Shown: positions 1 through 7,298, counted from the stretch's first letter. The stretch: 10,611 nucleotides of DNA from Clostridiales bacterium (GCA_031282095.1 JAITEJ010000117.1:1-10611); one strand, 5' to 3'. Made by a program: numbers and translations. Notes: a model not told the origin generated them from the sequence alone.

Positions 1-335
1 TAATTCCCGGAGGCGAAGGCGCAATCGTCATCAACGGAAGAACAATTGATGAATATTTCGGGCTTGATACCATGAAGTTTATAGTCCGCCAACCCCTTGA
101 GCTGACTTCATCGTCTGACAAATACGATATTTTCGTCAATGTAATAGGCGGCGGTTACACCGGACAGGCAGGGGCTATTCGTTTAGGCATCGCCCGCGCC
201 CTGCTCACCGCGGACAGCGAGCTTCGTCCCGTTCTCAAGAAGGCAGGCTTCCTGACCCGCGACCCGAGAACTAAGGAAAGAAAAAAATACGGTCTGCATA
301 AGGCGCGCCGTGCACCGCAGTTCTCAAAGCGTTAG
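1..335 (+). CDS. rpsI: 30S ribosomal protein S9, 3' part
   Basis: C-terminal part of ribosomal protein S9 (uS9), a small-subunit head protein whose basic C-terminal tail reaches toward the P-site tRNA. The gene starts outside the window; the frame is open from position 3, about 110 residues are visible and the stop is at 333-335. Family signatures are clear: an INGR stretch followed by a Tyr-Phe motif, IVRQPLELT, the [20 protein letters not shown] block, [16 protein letters not shown], and the family-typical ending RRAPQFSKR with its terminal Lys-Arg. The methionine at 72-74 is internal, not a start, because conserved S9 sequence continues upstream of it. In most bacteria rplM (L13) lies directly upstream in the same operon; here it would be outside the window. 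A hairpin terminator about 105 bp past the stop closes the unit. Confidence 0.97.
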   Translation, partial: IPGGEGAIVINGRTIDEYFGLDTMKFIVRQPLELTSSSDKYDIFVNVIGGGYTGQAGAIRLGIARALLTADSELRPVLKKAGFLTRDPRTKERKKYGLHKARRAPQFSKR

Positions 336-416
336 TCGCCGCGCGGCCGGGGTGTTTTCAGCGGAGTTCCGCGCAAGATACGGCGGCGCCGTATACCGCG
401 GAATAAAGCCGGCGAC
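335..416 (+). other. Nested inverted repeats just after rpsI
   Basis: Three nested inverted repeats begin at the last base of the rpsI stop codon. The outer arms are GTCGCCG (335-341) and CGGCGAC (410-416). The middle arms are TTCCGCG (367-373) and CGCGGAA (397-403). The inner arms are ATACGGC (378-384) and GCCGTAT (388-394) around a GGC loop. Together the middle and inner arms make a long GC-rich hairpin. There is no T-run, so it is not itself an intrinsic terminator. In the transcript it could protect the rpsI 3' end or act as a processing site; that is inference. GC-rich DNA forms chance hairpins, but three coaxial 7-bp arms within 82 bp is notable. Confidence 0.4.
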
Positions 417-440
417 CTTAAACCTAATAGACTTAAGCTT

Positions 441-474
441 AAGCGCGAAATGTTTTGTTGCATTCCGCGCTTTT
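441..474 (+). terminator. Rho-independent terminator after rpsI
   Basis: Stem AAGCGCG (441-447) pairs with CGCGCTT (466-472). An A/C mismatch and a second 4-bp stem AATG/CATT (449-452 with 461-464) continue inward, with an 8-base loop. The right arm runs into TTTTAG, a short T-run. The position, downstream of rpsI and well upstream of the next gene, fits the end of the S9 transcript. A perfect 12-bp palindrome, CTTAAGCTTAAG (432-443), overlaps its left arm. Confidence 0.65.
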
Positions 475-671
475 AGTTACAAAGGGCAAAAGTGCCTTTC
501 GGAATACGGAATTATTTTCCGCCGAAGATCCTCGGGATTTTTATAATCCGGCGTTAAATCCGTACGGCATAACGGTTCTGCGTTAAAAGCGTATCCCGAT
601 TGTTCTTACGGCGGCCGAGCTTGGCGTAAAAACACGATTTACGTCCGAGGCAGACGTCAACTCCGATACGA
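475..671. other. Gene-free gap upstream of the ABC-F gene
   Basis: No credible coding region here. The only visible structures are a weak hairpin, CCGA/TCGG (522-535) followed by GATTTTTAT, which might be a second weak terminator, and an isolated TATAAT at 542-547 with no -35 match 16-18 bp upstream. The promoter of the ABC-F gene must lie somewhere between the rpsI terminator and 796, but I cannot place it with confidence. Confidence 0.4.
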
Positions 672-768
672 CCGCAATGTTATACGTCGTCGCGGCATTA
701 AACGGCTTCGATGACGGATTTGCCGGCGGACGCAAAGCCGCAAGGTTATACGCCGTCGCGGCAGTAAA
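672..768. repeat. Two-unit imperfect direct repeat, 66-bp spacing
   Basis: A 31-bp stretch at 672-702 recurs at 738-768 with 28 of 31 bases identical (core TTATACGTCGTCGCGGC against TTATACGCCGTCGCGGC). The spacing is 66 bp. It ends about 30 bp before the start codon of the ABC-F gene. No protein reading of it looks real: a short minus-strand frame spans it but has no recognisable content. It is the first of a series of such arrays in this window. Confidence 0.7.
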
Positions 769-795
769 TATCAAAATCGCGAACGAAAAGACATA

Positions 796-2343
796 ATGAG
801 TATTTTAACCATCAACAATTTAACTCACACCTTCGACGGAAACGTCATTTTCTCGGATGCCTCATTAAGCGTCAATAACGGCGAGCATACCGGCGTAGTG
901 GGTTTGAACGGAGCCGGAAAAAGCACGTTTATGAATATTCTGACGGGACGCTTGATTCAGGACGACGGCGAGGTTAAGTGGCTGAACGGCATTAAGCGCG
1001 GCTATCTGGATCAGCATGCCGACATCGACCGCAATCAGACGGTTATGGAATATCTGCAAAGCTCTTTCGGGCGGCTTTACGCGCTGAACGGGAGATTGGA
1101 GCAAGTATACGCCGAGATGGAAACCGTACGTGACGCTGACGTTTTAAACGCGCTTGTTTCGCGCTCCGCGTCTATGTTGGACGAACTGACTAAGGAGGGT
1201 TTTTTCGGGCTTGACAGCGAGATCAGGAAAGTGGGCAACGGTTTGGGCTTAGGTGCGATAGGCTATGACGCTTCAATCGGGATTTTGAGCGGAGGTCAGC
1301 GCGCTAAGGTCATGCTGGCAAGCCTGCTTTTGTCCGATTATGATATTTTACTCTTGGACGAACCGACCAACTTTTTGGACATCGAGCATATAAAGTGGCT
1401 GACCGATTATATCAACGCCTATAAGGGAACGGTACTTGTAATTTCCCACGATACCGACTTTTTGAACAGTGTTTCGCGTAATATAATAAGCGTGGAGGGA
1501 CACTGCATAAAAAAATACTCCGGGGATTATAACAAGTTTATCGCGGCGAGTGAAATCAACGCTAAGCAACATGAGGAAAGCTTTGAACGGCAACAGCAGC
1601 AGATAAAAAAGCTTGAGGAATTCATCTCCAAAAACAAGGCGCGCGCCGCCACCGCGGGTATGGCGAACGCCCGTAAAAAACAACTGGAAAAGTTAGAGAT
1701 CATATCAAAACCTACCGTAATATACCCTGCGGAATTTCACTTTCCTTATATTAATCTGCATATCAACGGGATTTTAGAGGTCAAGGATTTGGTCATAGGT
1801 TACGACGGCAAGGCTCTGCTGCCCCCTGTCAGTTTTAAGATGAGCAGTGAAACGAAGCTGCTTATAAGAGGTACGAACGGCATAGGGAAAAGTACCTTGC
1901 TTAAAACGTTAGTGCGCCGAATACCGGCGATATCCGGCTTTAGCGACTTCAACGCGAACGCTAAAACTCTCTATTTGGAACAAGACCTAGAATTTTACAA
2001 CATGGAGGAATGCGCGGCGGCGTATTTGGCAAGATGCTGTCCTCGTATGGATTCAAAAACCGTCCGCACGCGGTTAGGCGGCGTCGGCATCAAAAATGAT
2101 CTTGCAACCAAACCGATCTGCAATTTGAGCGGCGGCGAGCAGGTCAAGGTGAAGTTATGCTCGCTTATGCAAAAAGAAAGTAACTTCCTGCTGTTAGACG
2201 AGCCGACAAACCATCTCGACGTAAAGGCTAAGGACAGCCTCGCCGCCGCGCTGAACGACTACGGCGGCGCGATTATACTCGTCACCCACGAACGCGCTTT
2301 TGCCGACAGAGTTTGTAACGACGTCCTGGATTGCGTACGTTAA
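796..2343 (+). CDS. ABC-F family ATPase (YbiT/YkpA-like)
   Basis: Soluble ABC-F protein of 515 residues: two ATPase domains in one chain and no membrane segment. Members of the family bind the ribosomal E site and act on stalled or antibiotic-blocked ribosomes. Domain 1 has Walker A GLNGAGKST (36-44), signature LSGGQ (164-168), Walker B LLLDEP (185-190) and switch His218. Domain 2 has Walker A GTNGIGKST (359-367), LSGGEQ (444-449), LLLDEPTNHLD (465-475) and His498. The linker between them (about 258-305) is rich in Gln, Lys and Glu and has the KARAATAGMANARKKQLEKLE-type pattern typical of YbiT/YkpA housekeeping members. It is shorter than I expect for Vga/Lsa-type resistance proteins, so a resistance role is not supported. 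The start has only a weak upstream GAAAAG. The C-terminus is short, ending soon after the H-switch, and an imperfect direct repeat covers the stop codon. Confidence 0.93.
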   Translation: MSILTINNLTHTFDGNVIFSDASLSVNNGEHTGVVGLNGAGKSTFMNILTGRLIQDDGEVKWLNGIKRGYLDQHADIDRNQTVMEYLQSSFGRLYALNGRLEQVYAEMETVRDADVLNALVSRSASMLDELTKEGFFGLDSEIRKVGNGLGLGAIGYDASIGILSGGQRAKVMLASLLLSDYDILLLDEPTNFLDIEHIKWLTDYINAYKGTVLVISHDTDFLNSVSRNIISVEGHCIKKYSGDYNKFIAASEINAKQHEESFERQQQQIKKLEEFISKNKARAATAGMANARKKQLEKLEIISKPTVIYPAEFHFPYINLHINGILEVKDLVIGYDGKALLPPVSFKMSSETKLLIRGTNGIGKSTLLKTLVRRIPAISGFSDFNANAKTLYLEQDLEFYNMEECAAAYLARCCPRMDSKTVRTRLGGVGIKNDLATKPICNLSGGEQVKVKLCSLMQKESNFLLLDEPTNHLDVKAKDSLAAALNDYGGAIILVTHERAFADRVCNDVLDCVR

Positions 2344-2386
2344 CCGTATGTTTTAACCGGCGTTTTTTATCCTTGATTGCGTACGT
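2324..2386. repeat. 17-bp direct repeat spanning the ABC-F stop codon
   Basis: The 17 bases at 2324-2340 (ending GATTGCGTACGT, the last codons of the ABC-F gene) recur at 2370-2386 with one mismatch, 46 bp apart. The first copy is coding and the second lies just after the stop. This suggests a small tandem duplication at the 3' end of the gene that has since diverged between the copies. Confidence 0.6.
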
Positions 2387-2782
2387 CGATATTTTTTCGG
2401 GCGGCGGTTTATATATAGGACGCGGTACGGTGACGATCGTTAAATTAGGCGGTCCGCGTTCGACATGCAGGGCCGTTTTCAATCAACCGAAACGTGTACG
2501 ACAATGCCGCAAGTAGGGCGATAGTATTTGATACGGCGGCAAACGCGGTAATAAGACGTTCGGTTGGAAGCCGGCATGTAAGCGGATATCCGCAGCGATC
2601 ATTTCGGATTCATTTTATCGGACAGAGAAAAAAACGGCGACGTAACGAACGAAACGGCGTCTTGAAAAAACAAACGTATTACATAAGAATTCGTTATATA
2701 CGGAGTTGTTTACACGACAATAGAAAAAACCGGCGTAAAATCGACCGCGACGTCAGTGTAAGCAACGAGAAGAAAGGCTGTT
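2387..2782. other. Gene-free gap before radC
   Basis: About 400 bp with no recognisable gene. A plus-strand frame is open from 2494 into the radC start, but its translation is basic, low-complexity and lacks any family signature, and it has no ribosome binding site. Visible structures are a perfect 12-bp palindrome, GCGGATATCCGC (2582-2593), and an A-rich segment at 2625-2720 that carries a possible promoter for radC. I see no intrinsic terminator for the ABC-F transcript. Confidence 0.5.
2662..2690 (+). promoter_or_regulatory. Possible sigma-A promoter for radC
   Basis: TTGAAA (2662-2667), a 17-bp spacer and AAGAAT (2685-2690, four of six matches to TATAAT), in an A-rich tract about 90 bp upstream of radC. 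It would give a leader of roughly 85 nt. The -10 is weak; TTATAT starting at 2694 is an alternative. Confidence 0.3.
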
Positions 2783-3544
2783 ATGAGCGACAACATACAT
2801 GACGGGCATAGGGACAGGATGCGGGAGCGCGTATTGAGAAGCGGAGCGGAGGATTTGGAATTCCACGAAATTTTGGAGTTTCTTCTGTATCCGGTTATTC
2901 CGCGCCGCAACACTAACGATATAGCGCACGCGCTTATATCCAAGTTCGGGTCGTTGGCGAACGTGCTGAACGCGGAGGCGGACGATCTGCTTACGGTGCC
3001 GGGAGTAACTAAGAACGCGGCGGTGTTTTTGAGCGCGCTGCCGGGTATATACCGCGCGTATCTGCGTTCGCAGACGGAAGAGCGGCCGTTGTTAAGCGGC
3101 AAAGACGCATTGATAAAGTTCCTTAAAGGATATTTGGCGGGAAGAAATACGGAATCCGCTTATCTTATCTGTTTGGACGCGCATAACAGACTGACTACGG
3201 TACAGAAACTGGGTAAGGGGAGCGCGAACAACGTATCGTTGGATGTGCGCGACATATGCGACGTCGCATTGCGGCAGAAAGCGGTGAGCGTAATTTTAGC
3301 GCATAATCATCCGAGCGGAATAGCGGAGCCGTCTAACGCGGACATAAATTTTACGAAGAAAGCGGCGGTTGCGCTGAAAAGCATAGACGTCACCCTGTTT
3401 GACCACATAATTATGACGGACGGCGCAAGCTTTTCTTTTCATGAACAGGGTATGGGCGCAGACATTAACCGCCATGCCGCCAGTCTGTTGGACGACGACG
3501 GCATATTGTACTTTCGCCGCTATCCGTGGGAAGACGGAATATAA
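2783..3544 (+). CDS. radC: RadC family JAB-domain protein
   Basis: 253-residue RadC-like protein. Residues about 8-100 form the N-terminal helical part with a helix-hairpin-helix-like segment (LLTVPGVTKNAAVFLSALPG, about 69-88). The JAB/MPN domain fills about 105-220. Its metal-site motif is intact: His174, His176 and Asp187 in HNHPSGIAEPSNAD, with Glu124 as the likely upstream acidic residue. DHIIM follows at 207-211, a hallmark of the family. These residues predict a zinc-dependent peptidase or isopeptidase-like fold, but the cellular role of RadC is unsettled; the old DNA-repair assignment is not well supported. A tail of about 30 residues follows the domain. AGAAAGG about 8 bp upstream of the ATG supports this start. 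It appears monocistronic, with long gaps on both sides. RadC proteins also occur on mobile elements, but nothing mobile is visible here. Confidence 0.92.
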   Translation: MSDNIHDGHRDRMRERVLRSGAEDLEFHEILEFLLYPVIPRRNTNDIAHALISKFGSLANVLNAEADDLLTVPGVTKNAAVFLSALPGIYRAYLRSQTEERPLLSGKDALIKFLKGYLAGRNTESAYLICLDAHNRLTTVQKLGKGSANNVSLDVRDICDVALRQKAVSVILAHNHPSGIAEPSNADINFTKKAAVALKSIDVTLFDHIIMTDGASFSFHEQGMGADINRHAASLLDDDGILYFRRYPWEDGI

Positions 3545-3606
3545 AGATTTAACGTTAAACTCCTAAAAGATGCAATAAAAAGTTTTTAATCGGCAGACCG
3601 CGATAT

Positions 3607-3920
3607 CCGTTTACGCCGCTCGCGAAGACATGAAGTATAGAAACAGAAGAGCGTCAAGTTCTTGAGCATCATACCCGGTTACGCCGCCCGCGAAGACGTG
3701 AGGTCCTATACGATTATATGCGGTTATGTTTAACCGGTCGGCTTCAACGTCCGTTACATCGTCAGCGGCGGCGGACTGCAAGTCGACGATCCTTGTTGAG
3801 TCCTCGGCGCAAGAACCGTTACATCGTCAGCGGCGGCGGACTGCAGGAGTTTAGGTAATTTGTATATATTTAATAGGCGGCTTTAATGTCCGTTTACGCC
3901 GTTCGCGGCGACAGCAGGGA
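3607..3920. repeat. Five-unit degenerate tandem repeat, about 65-76 bp period
   Basis: Five related cores start at 3607, 3675, 3751, 3816 and 3890, so the spacings are 68, 76, 65 and 74 bp. The first two cores (3607-3636 and 3675-3704) match at 26 of 30 bases, sharing TTACGCCG and CGCGAAGAC. The third and fourth (3751-3780 and 3816-3845) are identical over 30 bp, starting CCGTTACATCGTCAGCGGCG. The fifth (3890-3920) links the two types: it has TTACGCCG like the first pair, and its left flank (GGCTTTAATGTCCG) matches the left flank of the third core (GGCTTCAACGTCCG). The rest of the 3545-4023 gap holds a perfect palindrome TTTAACGTTAAA (3548-3559) just after radC and the leader of the next gene. 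No coding sequence is evident. Confidence 0.75.
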
Positions 3921-3930
3921 AATTTATAAT
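3901..3930 (+). promoter_or_regulatory. Possible promoter for the lipoprotein gene
   Basis: A perfect -10 hexamer TATAAT (3925-3930) sits about 95 bp upstream of the lipoprotein start. At a 17-bp spacing the -35 would be TTCGCG, a poor match that lies inside the last repeat core. An alternative is TTGTAT (3860-3865) with TTTAAT 16 bp downstream. The assignment rests mainly on the -10. Confidence 0.3.
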
Positions 3931-4023
3931 AACATAGATACGCTCAATAAAGGCATATATCGAACATATTTGCCCGGATAGATTCAGCGGATGGAAAACT
4001 CAGGATAAAGGAAATTGTAAGAA

Positions 4024-5733
4024 ATGTGCAGATGCAGGGTATGTATTCTAGGCGTGTTTATAATCGCGGGATTATTGTTATTCGGCGCGTGCGCCGAGGA
4101 CGGCGGAGAACCGGACAGTTACTCGGTGAGCGGACGGATAATTGAGGAGGTTATGACGGATGAAACCGCGGACGGGACATCCTCGGACAAGCGGGGAATA
4201 AGAGGCGCGGAGATACGGATAAACGGCGAGGGCTTGGATACGCCCGCGTACACCGCCGACGACGGCGGTTTTTCTTTATCCGAACTTAGTTTCGGGGACA
4301 TTCTAACATTTGTGTCGGAAAATTACGATATAGAGTATTACGCCGTTACGGGAAATGCGGAGGGCGTTGAACTGAAAGGCGTGCGTAAGGTTGCCGCGAA
4401 AGTGACGGGATATATTCTGAAAGCATCCGTAGAGGGCGGCGGGGTTGTGTTCGTAAACGGGGAGAAACTGAGCGGAGAGAGGTTTTTCGAGAACGGAGGC
4501 GACGGCGTCGTTAAGCTGTCTCTTCGCGCGCAGGCGGCGGAAGGCAATATGCTTAAGAGCTGGAGCATGGGAAATATAATGTTGCCGCGAGAAGAAGCCG
4601 AGCGTTATATTACGGAAGATACGGTTTTAAGCGTTGTATTTGAACGATACTGCGTGTTAAATGTCGCTTATGTTAGCAGCGGGAAAGTTTCGGCCGAAGG
4701 AGCGTATTCTGCGGAGGACGGGAGTTACCGCTGTTTTATGGGAGATAAGGTTAAGCTTACTGCCGTTAAGAGTACGGACAGGGATTTGTTTTTGGGCTGG
4801 TACGACGAATTCGGCGGAGACTTGTTCGCTTATGAGATTTACGAAATAAAGGCGGACGCCTACGAGATGTTTTTGGAAGCGAGATTCGCGAAACTGCCCG
4901 ATCCGCCCGCGCTGAGGGAAGAAAACGGGATCGTATATTGGGACGCCGTAGACGGAGCGGCGGGCTATACCGTTTATATAAACGGCGAAAATACAGGAGA
5001 GATAACCGAAACCTTCTTTGACGTCGCCGGCTCAATTACGGCTTCCGGAATATACCGTATATCGGCGGAGGCCGCGGGAATAGTAATTTACGGAAGAAAT
5101 TATGCCGTTAGGTCGGAGGAAACGGAGATCGCCGTATTTCTGCCGCCCGCCGCTCCCGAAGGCGGATTGTTCTATGAAGCGGATGACGGCAAAATCATGT
5201 ATATTTTGTTGCTGCCTCGCGGCGCGGACGGATTGAGCGTTTATATTGACGGACATCCGTATATCACCATGGTTTTTGAGAACGGAGAATGGCGGATAAC
5301 GGAGGTTAAAGGCAATTCGCCGTCGTTCACGGCGGAATCCGAAACCGAAACGAAGGGAGCGTATATAGCGGTGGACCTCACGTTCGCGCTTTCAGAGCCG
5401 TCGCCGCACGAGATATATGCGGTATGCCGCGCGAACGGTAAACAGTCCGCGGTCGGAGCCGAAAGCTTAAGAAAGGCAAACATGCCGAAGTTCGTGAATG
5501 TGACCTGTGAAAACGATATCCTGAGATGGAAGTTCGGGGAGCCCGAAACGGAATTTACGATATATGTAAACGGAGCGGAAGTCTCCGCGGCTATTCTCGC
5601 GGACGAACACGGCTTTTACGCCGATCTTTCCGTTTTCGATATACCGCGGGACGCGGAAATTGCCATAACGGCCGATAAACCGGGCTACATCTCCGCTATA
5701 GTCACTCTGCATTTGTCGGAACATGAGAAATAA
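4024..5733 (+). CDS. Putative surface lipoprotein with InlB-B-like and FN3-like domains
   Basis: 569 residues; no specific function recognised. The N-terminus has basic residues, a hydrophobic segment (8-22) and a probable lipobox LFGAC with Cys23 as the lipidated residue; Phe at -3 is unusual. Three extra cysteines (2, 4, 7) in the n-region are odd. After a short acidic linker, residues about 34-130 resemble a carboxypeptidase-regulatory-like beta sandwich (SGRI, then RGAEIRING and DDGGFSL). Two divergent InlB B-repeat-like units follow at about 160-207 and 235-288, each ending in a Trp-containing SW or GWYDE turn and an ARF or VVFE strand. FN3-like modules sit at about 294-374 (YWDAVDGAAGYTVYING) and about 487-567 (RWKFGEPETEFTIYVNG), with a less clear beta-rich domain between. 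This layout suggests an extracellular adhesion or binding stalk. AAAGGA lies 11 bp upstream of the ATG. Monocistronic and convergent with truA. Confidence 0.8.
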   Translation: MCRCRVCILGVFIIAGLLLFGACAEDGGEPDSYSVSGRIIEEVMTDETADGTSSDKRGIRGAEIRINGEGLDTPAYTADDGGFSLSELSFGDILTFVSENYDIEYYAVTGNAEGVELKGVRKVAAKVTGYILKASVEGGGVVFVNGEKLSGERFFENGGDGVVKLSLRAQAAEGNMLKSWSMGNIMLPREEAERYITEDTVLSVVFERYCVLNVAYVSSGKVSAEGAYSAEDGSYRCFMGDKVKLTAVKSTDRDLFLGWYDEFGGDLFAYEIYEIKADAYEMFLEARFAKLPDPPALREENGIVYWDAVDGAAGYTVYINGENTGEITETFFDVAGSITASGIYRISAEAAGIVIYGRNYAVRSEETEIAVFLPPAAPEGGLFYEADDGKIMYILLLPRGADGLSVYIDGHPYITMVFENGEWRITEVKGNSPSFTAESETETKGAYIAVDLTFALSEPSPHEIYAVCRANGKQSAVGAESLRKANMPKFVNVTCENDILRWKFGEPETEFTIYVNGAEVSAAILADEHGFYADLSVFDIPRDAEIAITADKPGYISAIVTLHLSEHEK

Positions 5734-5880
5734 CATTCGGATATTAACGTAAGGAACGGATAGTCCGGACCATATTTCCGCGTTATACACGCCGCATGAT
5801 AGCGGAACGAAAACCTGAAAAGCGAAAACGGCGTGGCAAGAAATACGGCATTAGAACAGCGTGAATATCGTCTGTCCGGC
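5734..5880. other. Convergent intergenic region with overlapping inverted repeats
   Basis: Between the 3' ends of the lipoprotein gene and truA. Two inverted repeats overlap: TTCCGC (5776-5781) with GCGGAA (5802-5807), and CACGCCG (5788-5794) with CGGCGTG (5829-5835). A short palindrome GTCCGGAC (5763-5770) precedes them. On the minus strand the second stem is followed by several short T4 runs. They may serve as terminators for the converging transcripts, but no arrangement is a textbook stem plus U-tract. Confidence 0.3.
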
Positions 5881-6924
5881 TCAATATTCCACCGAAACCA
5901 ACGTGAGACCGTTGGCGGGGAGAGTTTTGCCCGCGCGCGTTCTGTCGCGGCTTAAAAGAACGGACGGAATATCTCCGGAAGATATTTTGCCCATACCGAC
6001 GTAAACCAATGTTCCCGCGATTATGCGCACCATATTATAAAGAAAGCCGTCGCCGGTCACGGTGATTTGATAATCCTCCCCCGCAAGATTGCGAATCGAC
6101 GGCGCCGAAGCGCAAGGGTCGTTTTCTCCGCACGATGAAGGGCGTTCTCCCGCGTATTTTTTCCGTCCGAATTCAGGCAAGGACGGAGAATGCGGCGCCG
6201 AAGCGTACGCGGCGCTTTCCCCGCACGACGAAGGGCGTTCTCCCGCGCAGGAGTTTTCCCGTCCGAATTCAGGCATGGACGGAGAATGCGGCGCCGAAGC
6301 GTACGCGGCGCTTTCCCCGCACGATGAATAGCATTTCACTGCGTCTGACTTTTTTTGACCGAATTCAGCCGGCGACGGATAATATAACGGCGGCGTACGC
6401 GAAACCGTCAACGAATACAGCGTGCGTACGGTATTTTTTACGATACTTCCCGCCGCCTCAAAGCATTTAAAATCATGAGTACCCTCCATAAACGCCGCCG
6501 CGCGCCGCATTTCCTTCAGGTCGAGGGCGTACGGAATATGACTTGCCAAATCGTTTTTCAAAGGATTTATATGGGACGAGGTGTAAAATGAATATGAATA
6601 TGTCTTTCGTTTTGCCGAAAACCTCGCATTGAAATCTTCGGGAGCAATCTCGCACGCATAGACGCTTATATCCGGCGGCAGCAATGTATTCACCGCAAAC
6701 GGTATTTTATCGTGCGGAATAGACGTCTCAGCATTAAAATGAGCGACTTGACCGGCGGCGTGTACGCCGGCGTCAGTGCGCCCGCTCGCCGTCACCGAAC
6801 ACGGCGCTCCGAAAAGCTTTCCGAGCGCTGCCTCAAGAACCTCCTGCACGCTCACGGCGTTTCGCTGCCGCTGCCAACCTGCGTACGCCGTGCCTTTATA
6901 CGCGAATGTGATTTTATATTTCAT
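5881..6924 (-). CDS. truA: tRNA pseudouridine(38-40) synthase TruA with internal repeat expansion
   Basis: Converts uridines 38-40 of the tRNA anticodon arm to pseudouridine. Conserved landmarks are present on both sides of an insertion: YKGTAYAGWQRQ (9-20), the catalytic-Asp loop GRTDAGVHAAGQVAHF with Asp51, FNARFSAKRKTYSY (98-111), the HDFKCFEAAGS region (150-160) and VTGDGFLYNMVRIIAGTLVYVG (289-310). The length is 347 residues against about 245-265 for the family. The excess is an insertion of about 100 residues, roughly 177-284, between strand YSLTVSR and strand YQITVTGDGF, which in TruA are joined by a short turn. The insert consists of three units of about 32 residues. The frame is kept throughout and the C-terminal half is intact, so the enzyme is probably functional. 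GGAG lies 8 bp upstream of the ATG on the minus strand. It is transcribed alone, divergent from glyQS. Confidence 0.95.
   Translation of the reverse strand: MKYKITFAYKGTAYAGWQRQRNAVSVQEVLEAALGKLFGAPCSVTASGRTDAGVHAAGQVAHFNAETSIPHDKIPFAVNTLLPPDISVYACEIAPEDFNARFSAKRKTYSYSFYTSSHINPLKNDLASHIPYALDLKEMRRAAAFMEGTHDFKCFEAAGSIVKNTVRTLYSLTVSRTPPLYYPSPAEFGQKKSDAVKCYSSCGESAAYASAPHSPSMPEFGRENSCAGERPSSCGESAAYASAPHSPSLPEFGRKKYAGERPSSCGENDPCASAPSIRNLAGEDYQITVTGDGFLYNMVRIIAGTLVYVGMGKISSGDIPSVLLSRDRTRAGKTLPANGLTLVSVEY
6100..6378 (-). repeat. 96-bp in-frame tandem repeat inside truA
   Basis: Three units encode residues 183-214, 215-246 and 247-275 of TruA. Each has the pattern PS-x-x-EFG, a variable Lys/Arg/Asn/Ser patch, a Ser-Ser-Cys-Gly-Glu step and YASAP or CASAP. 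Units 1 and 2 are 32 residues; unit 3 has lost a codon in the variable patch. At DNA level, 6163-6232 matches 6259-6328 with two differences in 70 bp, and each unit contains GAATTC. High identity points to recent duplication. The composition (Ser, Ala, Pro, Gly, Glu, Cys) predicts a flexible, disordered loop. Unlike the intergenic arrays, all length changes are multiples of three. Confidence 0.9.
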
Positions 6925-6976
6925 ATTTTACTCCGCTTGTCAGAACGAGGGTTTAGAGTTTGCATAAGCCGCGGGG

Positions 6977-7245
6977 CTTCTCTTCGGCAAAAAATTCACC
7001 CCGACCGCTTTTAAAGGACAAATAAATGCTGACCTGTAAGACAGCCGATAAAACGAATACAAGGGCATTTCCCTCCGGCATGAAGTTCACCTCTCGCTTT
7101 TTAAGGACGGGCAACCGCTGCCCGATAAGGCAACGGATAAACCGAATACGAAAGCATTTCTCTTCGGCATGAAGTTCACCTCGACCGATTTTAAACGTCG
7201 AGCAACCGCTACCCGATAAGGCAGTAGATAAAGCGAATTTGTATT
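6977..7245. repeat. Three-unit tandem repeat, 89-91 bp period
   Basis: Three units in the divergent truA/glyQS gap, with the shared anchor CTTCGGCA or CTCCGGCA beginning near 6982, 7073 and 7162. Units 2 and 3 share GGCATGAAGTTCACCTC, GCAACCGCT, CCCGATAAGGCA and a closing GATAAA-CGAAT segment; unit 1 is more diverged. Read on the minus strand, each unit has a GAGGTGAA followed by ATG, which looks like a start site, but the 89/91-bp period breaks any shared reading frame. The array lies upstream of truA and upstream of the glyQS promoter. Confidence 0.75.
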
Positions 7246-7261
7246 CGGGTCTTGATCGAGC

Positions 7262-7298
7262 CGGCGGTTACGTTCCTCTCTTTCGCCGCCGCATTTTT
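7262..7298 (+). terminator. Terminator-like hairpin upstream of the glyQS promoter
   Basis: CGGCGG (7262-7267) pairs with CCGCCG (7286-7291) across an 18-base loop, followed by CATTTTTTATTATT. The order stem then T-run reads on the plus strand. No plus-strand gene lies just upstream, so if real it would stop stray transcription out of the repeat array before the glyQS promoter. Confidence 0.4.

Noticed and set aside
796..2343. ABC-F gene as an antibiotic-resistance (ribosome protection) gene
   Set aside because: The linker pattern matches housekeeping YbiT/YkpA-type members and no resistance context is present; sequence alone does not support a resistance call.
2494..2802. 102-codon plus-strand open frame running into radC
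   Set aside because: No ribosome binding site, Arg/Lys-rich random-looking translation, and it overlaps the well-supported radC start.
3751..3845. CRISPR-like pair: two identical 30-bp repeats with a 35-bp spacer
   Set aside because: Only two perfect copies, flanked by degenerate relatives at irregular spacing (65-76 bp), the inter-repeat sequences are partly related, and no cas genes are present.
6089..6331. Plus-strand open frames across the truA repeat
   Set aside because: Shadows of the in-frame repeat; the minus-strand reading is clearly TruA on both sides.
6977..7245. Small minus-strand peptides starting after the GAGGTGAA motif in each repeat unit
   Set aside because: The motif is repeated because the whole unit is repeated; frames shift between units and no conserved peptide results.
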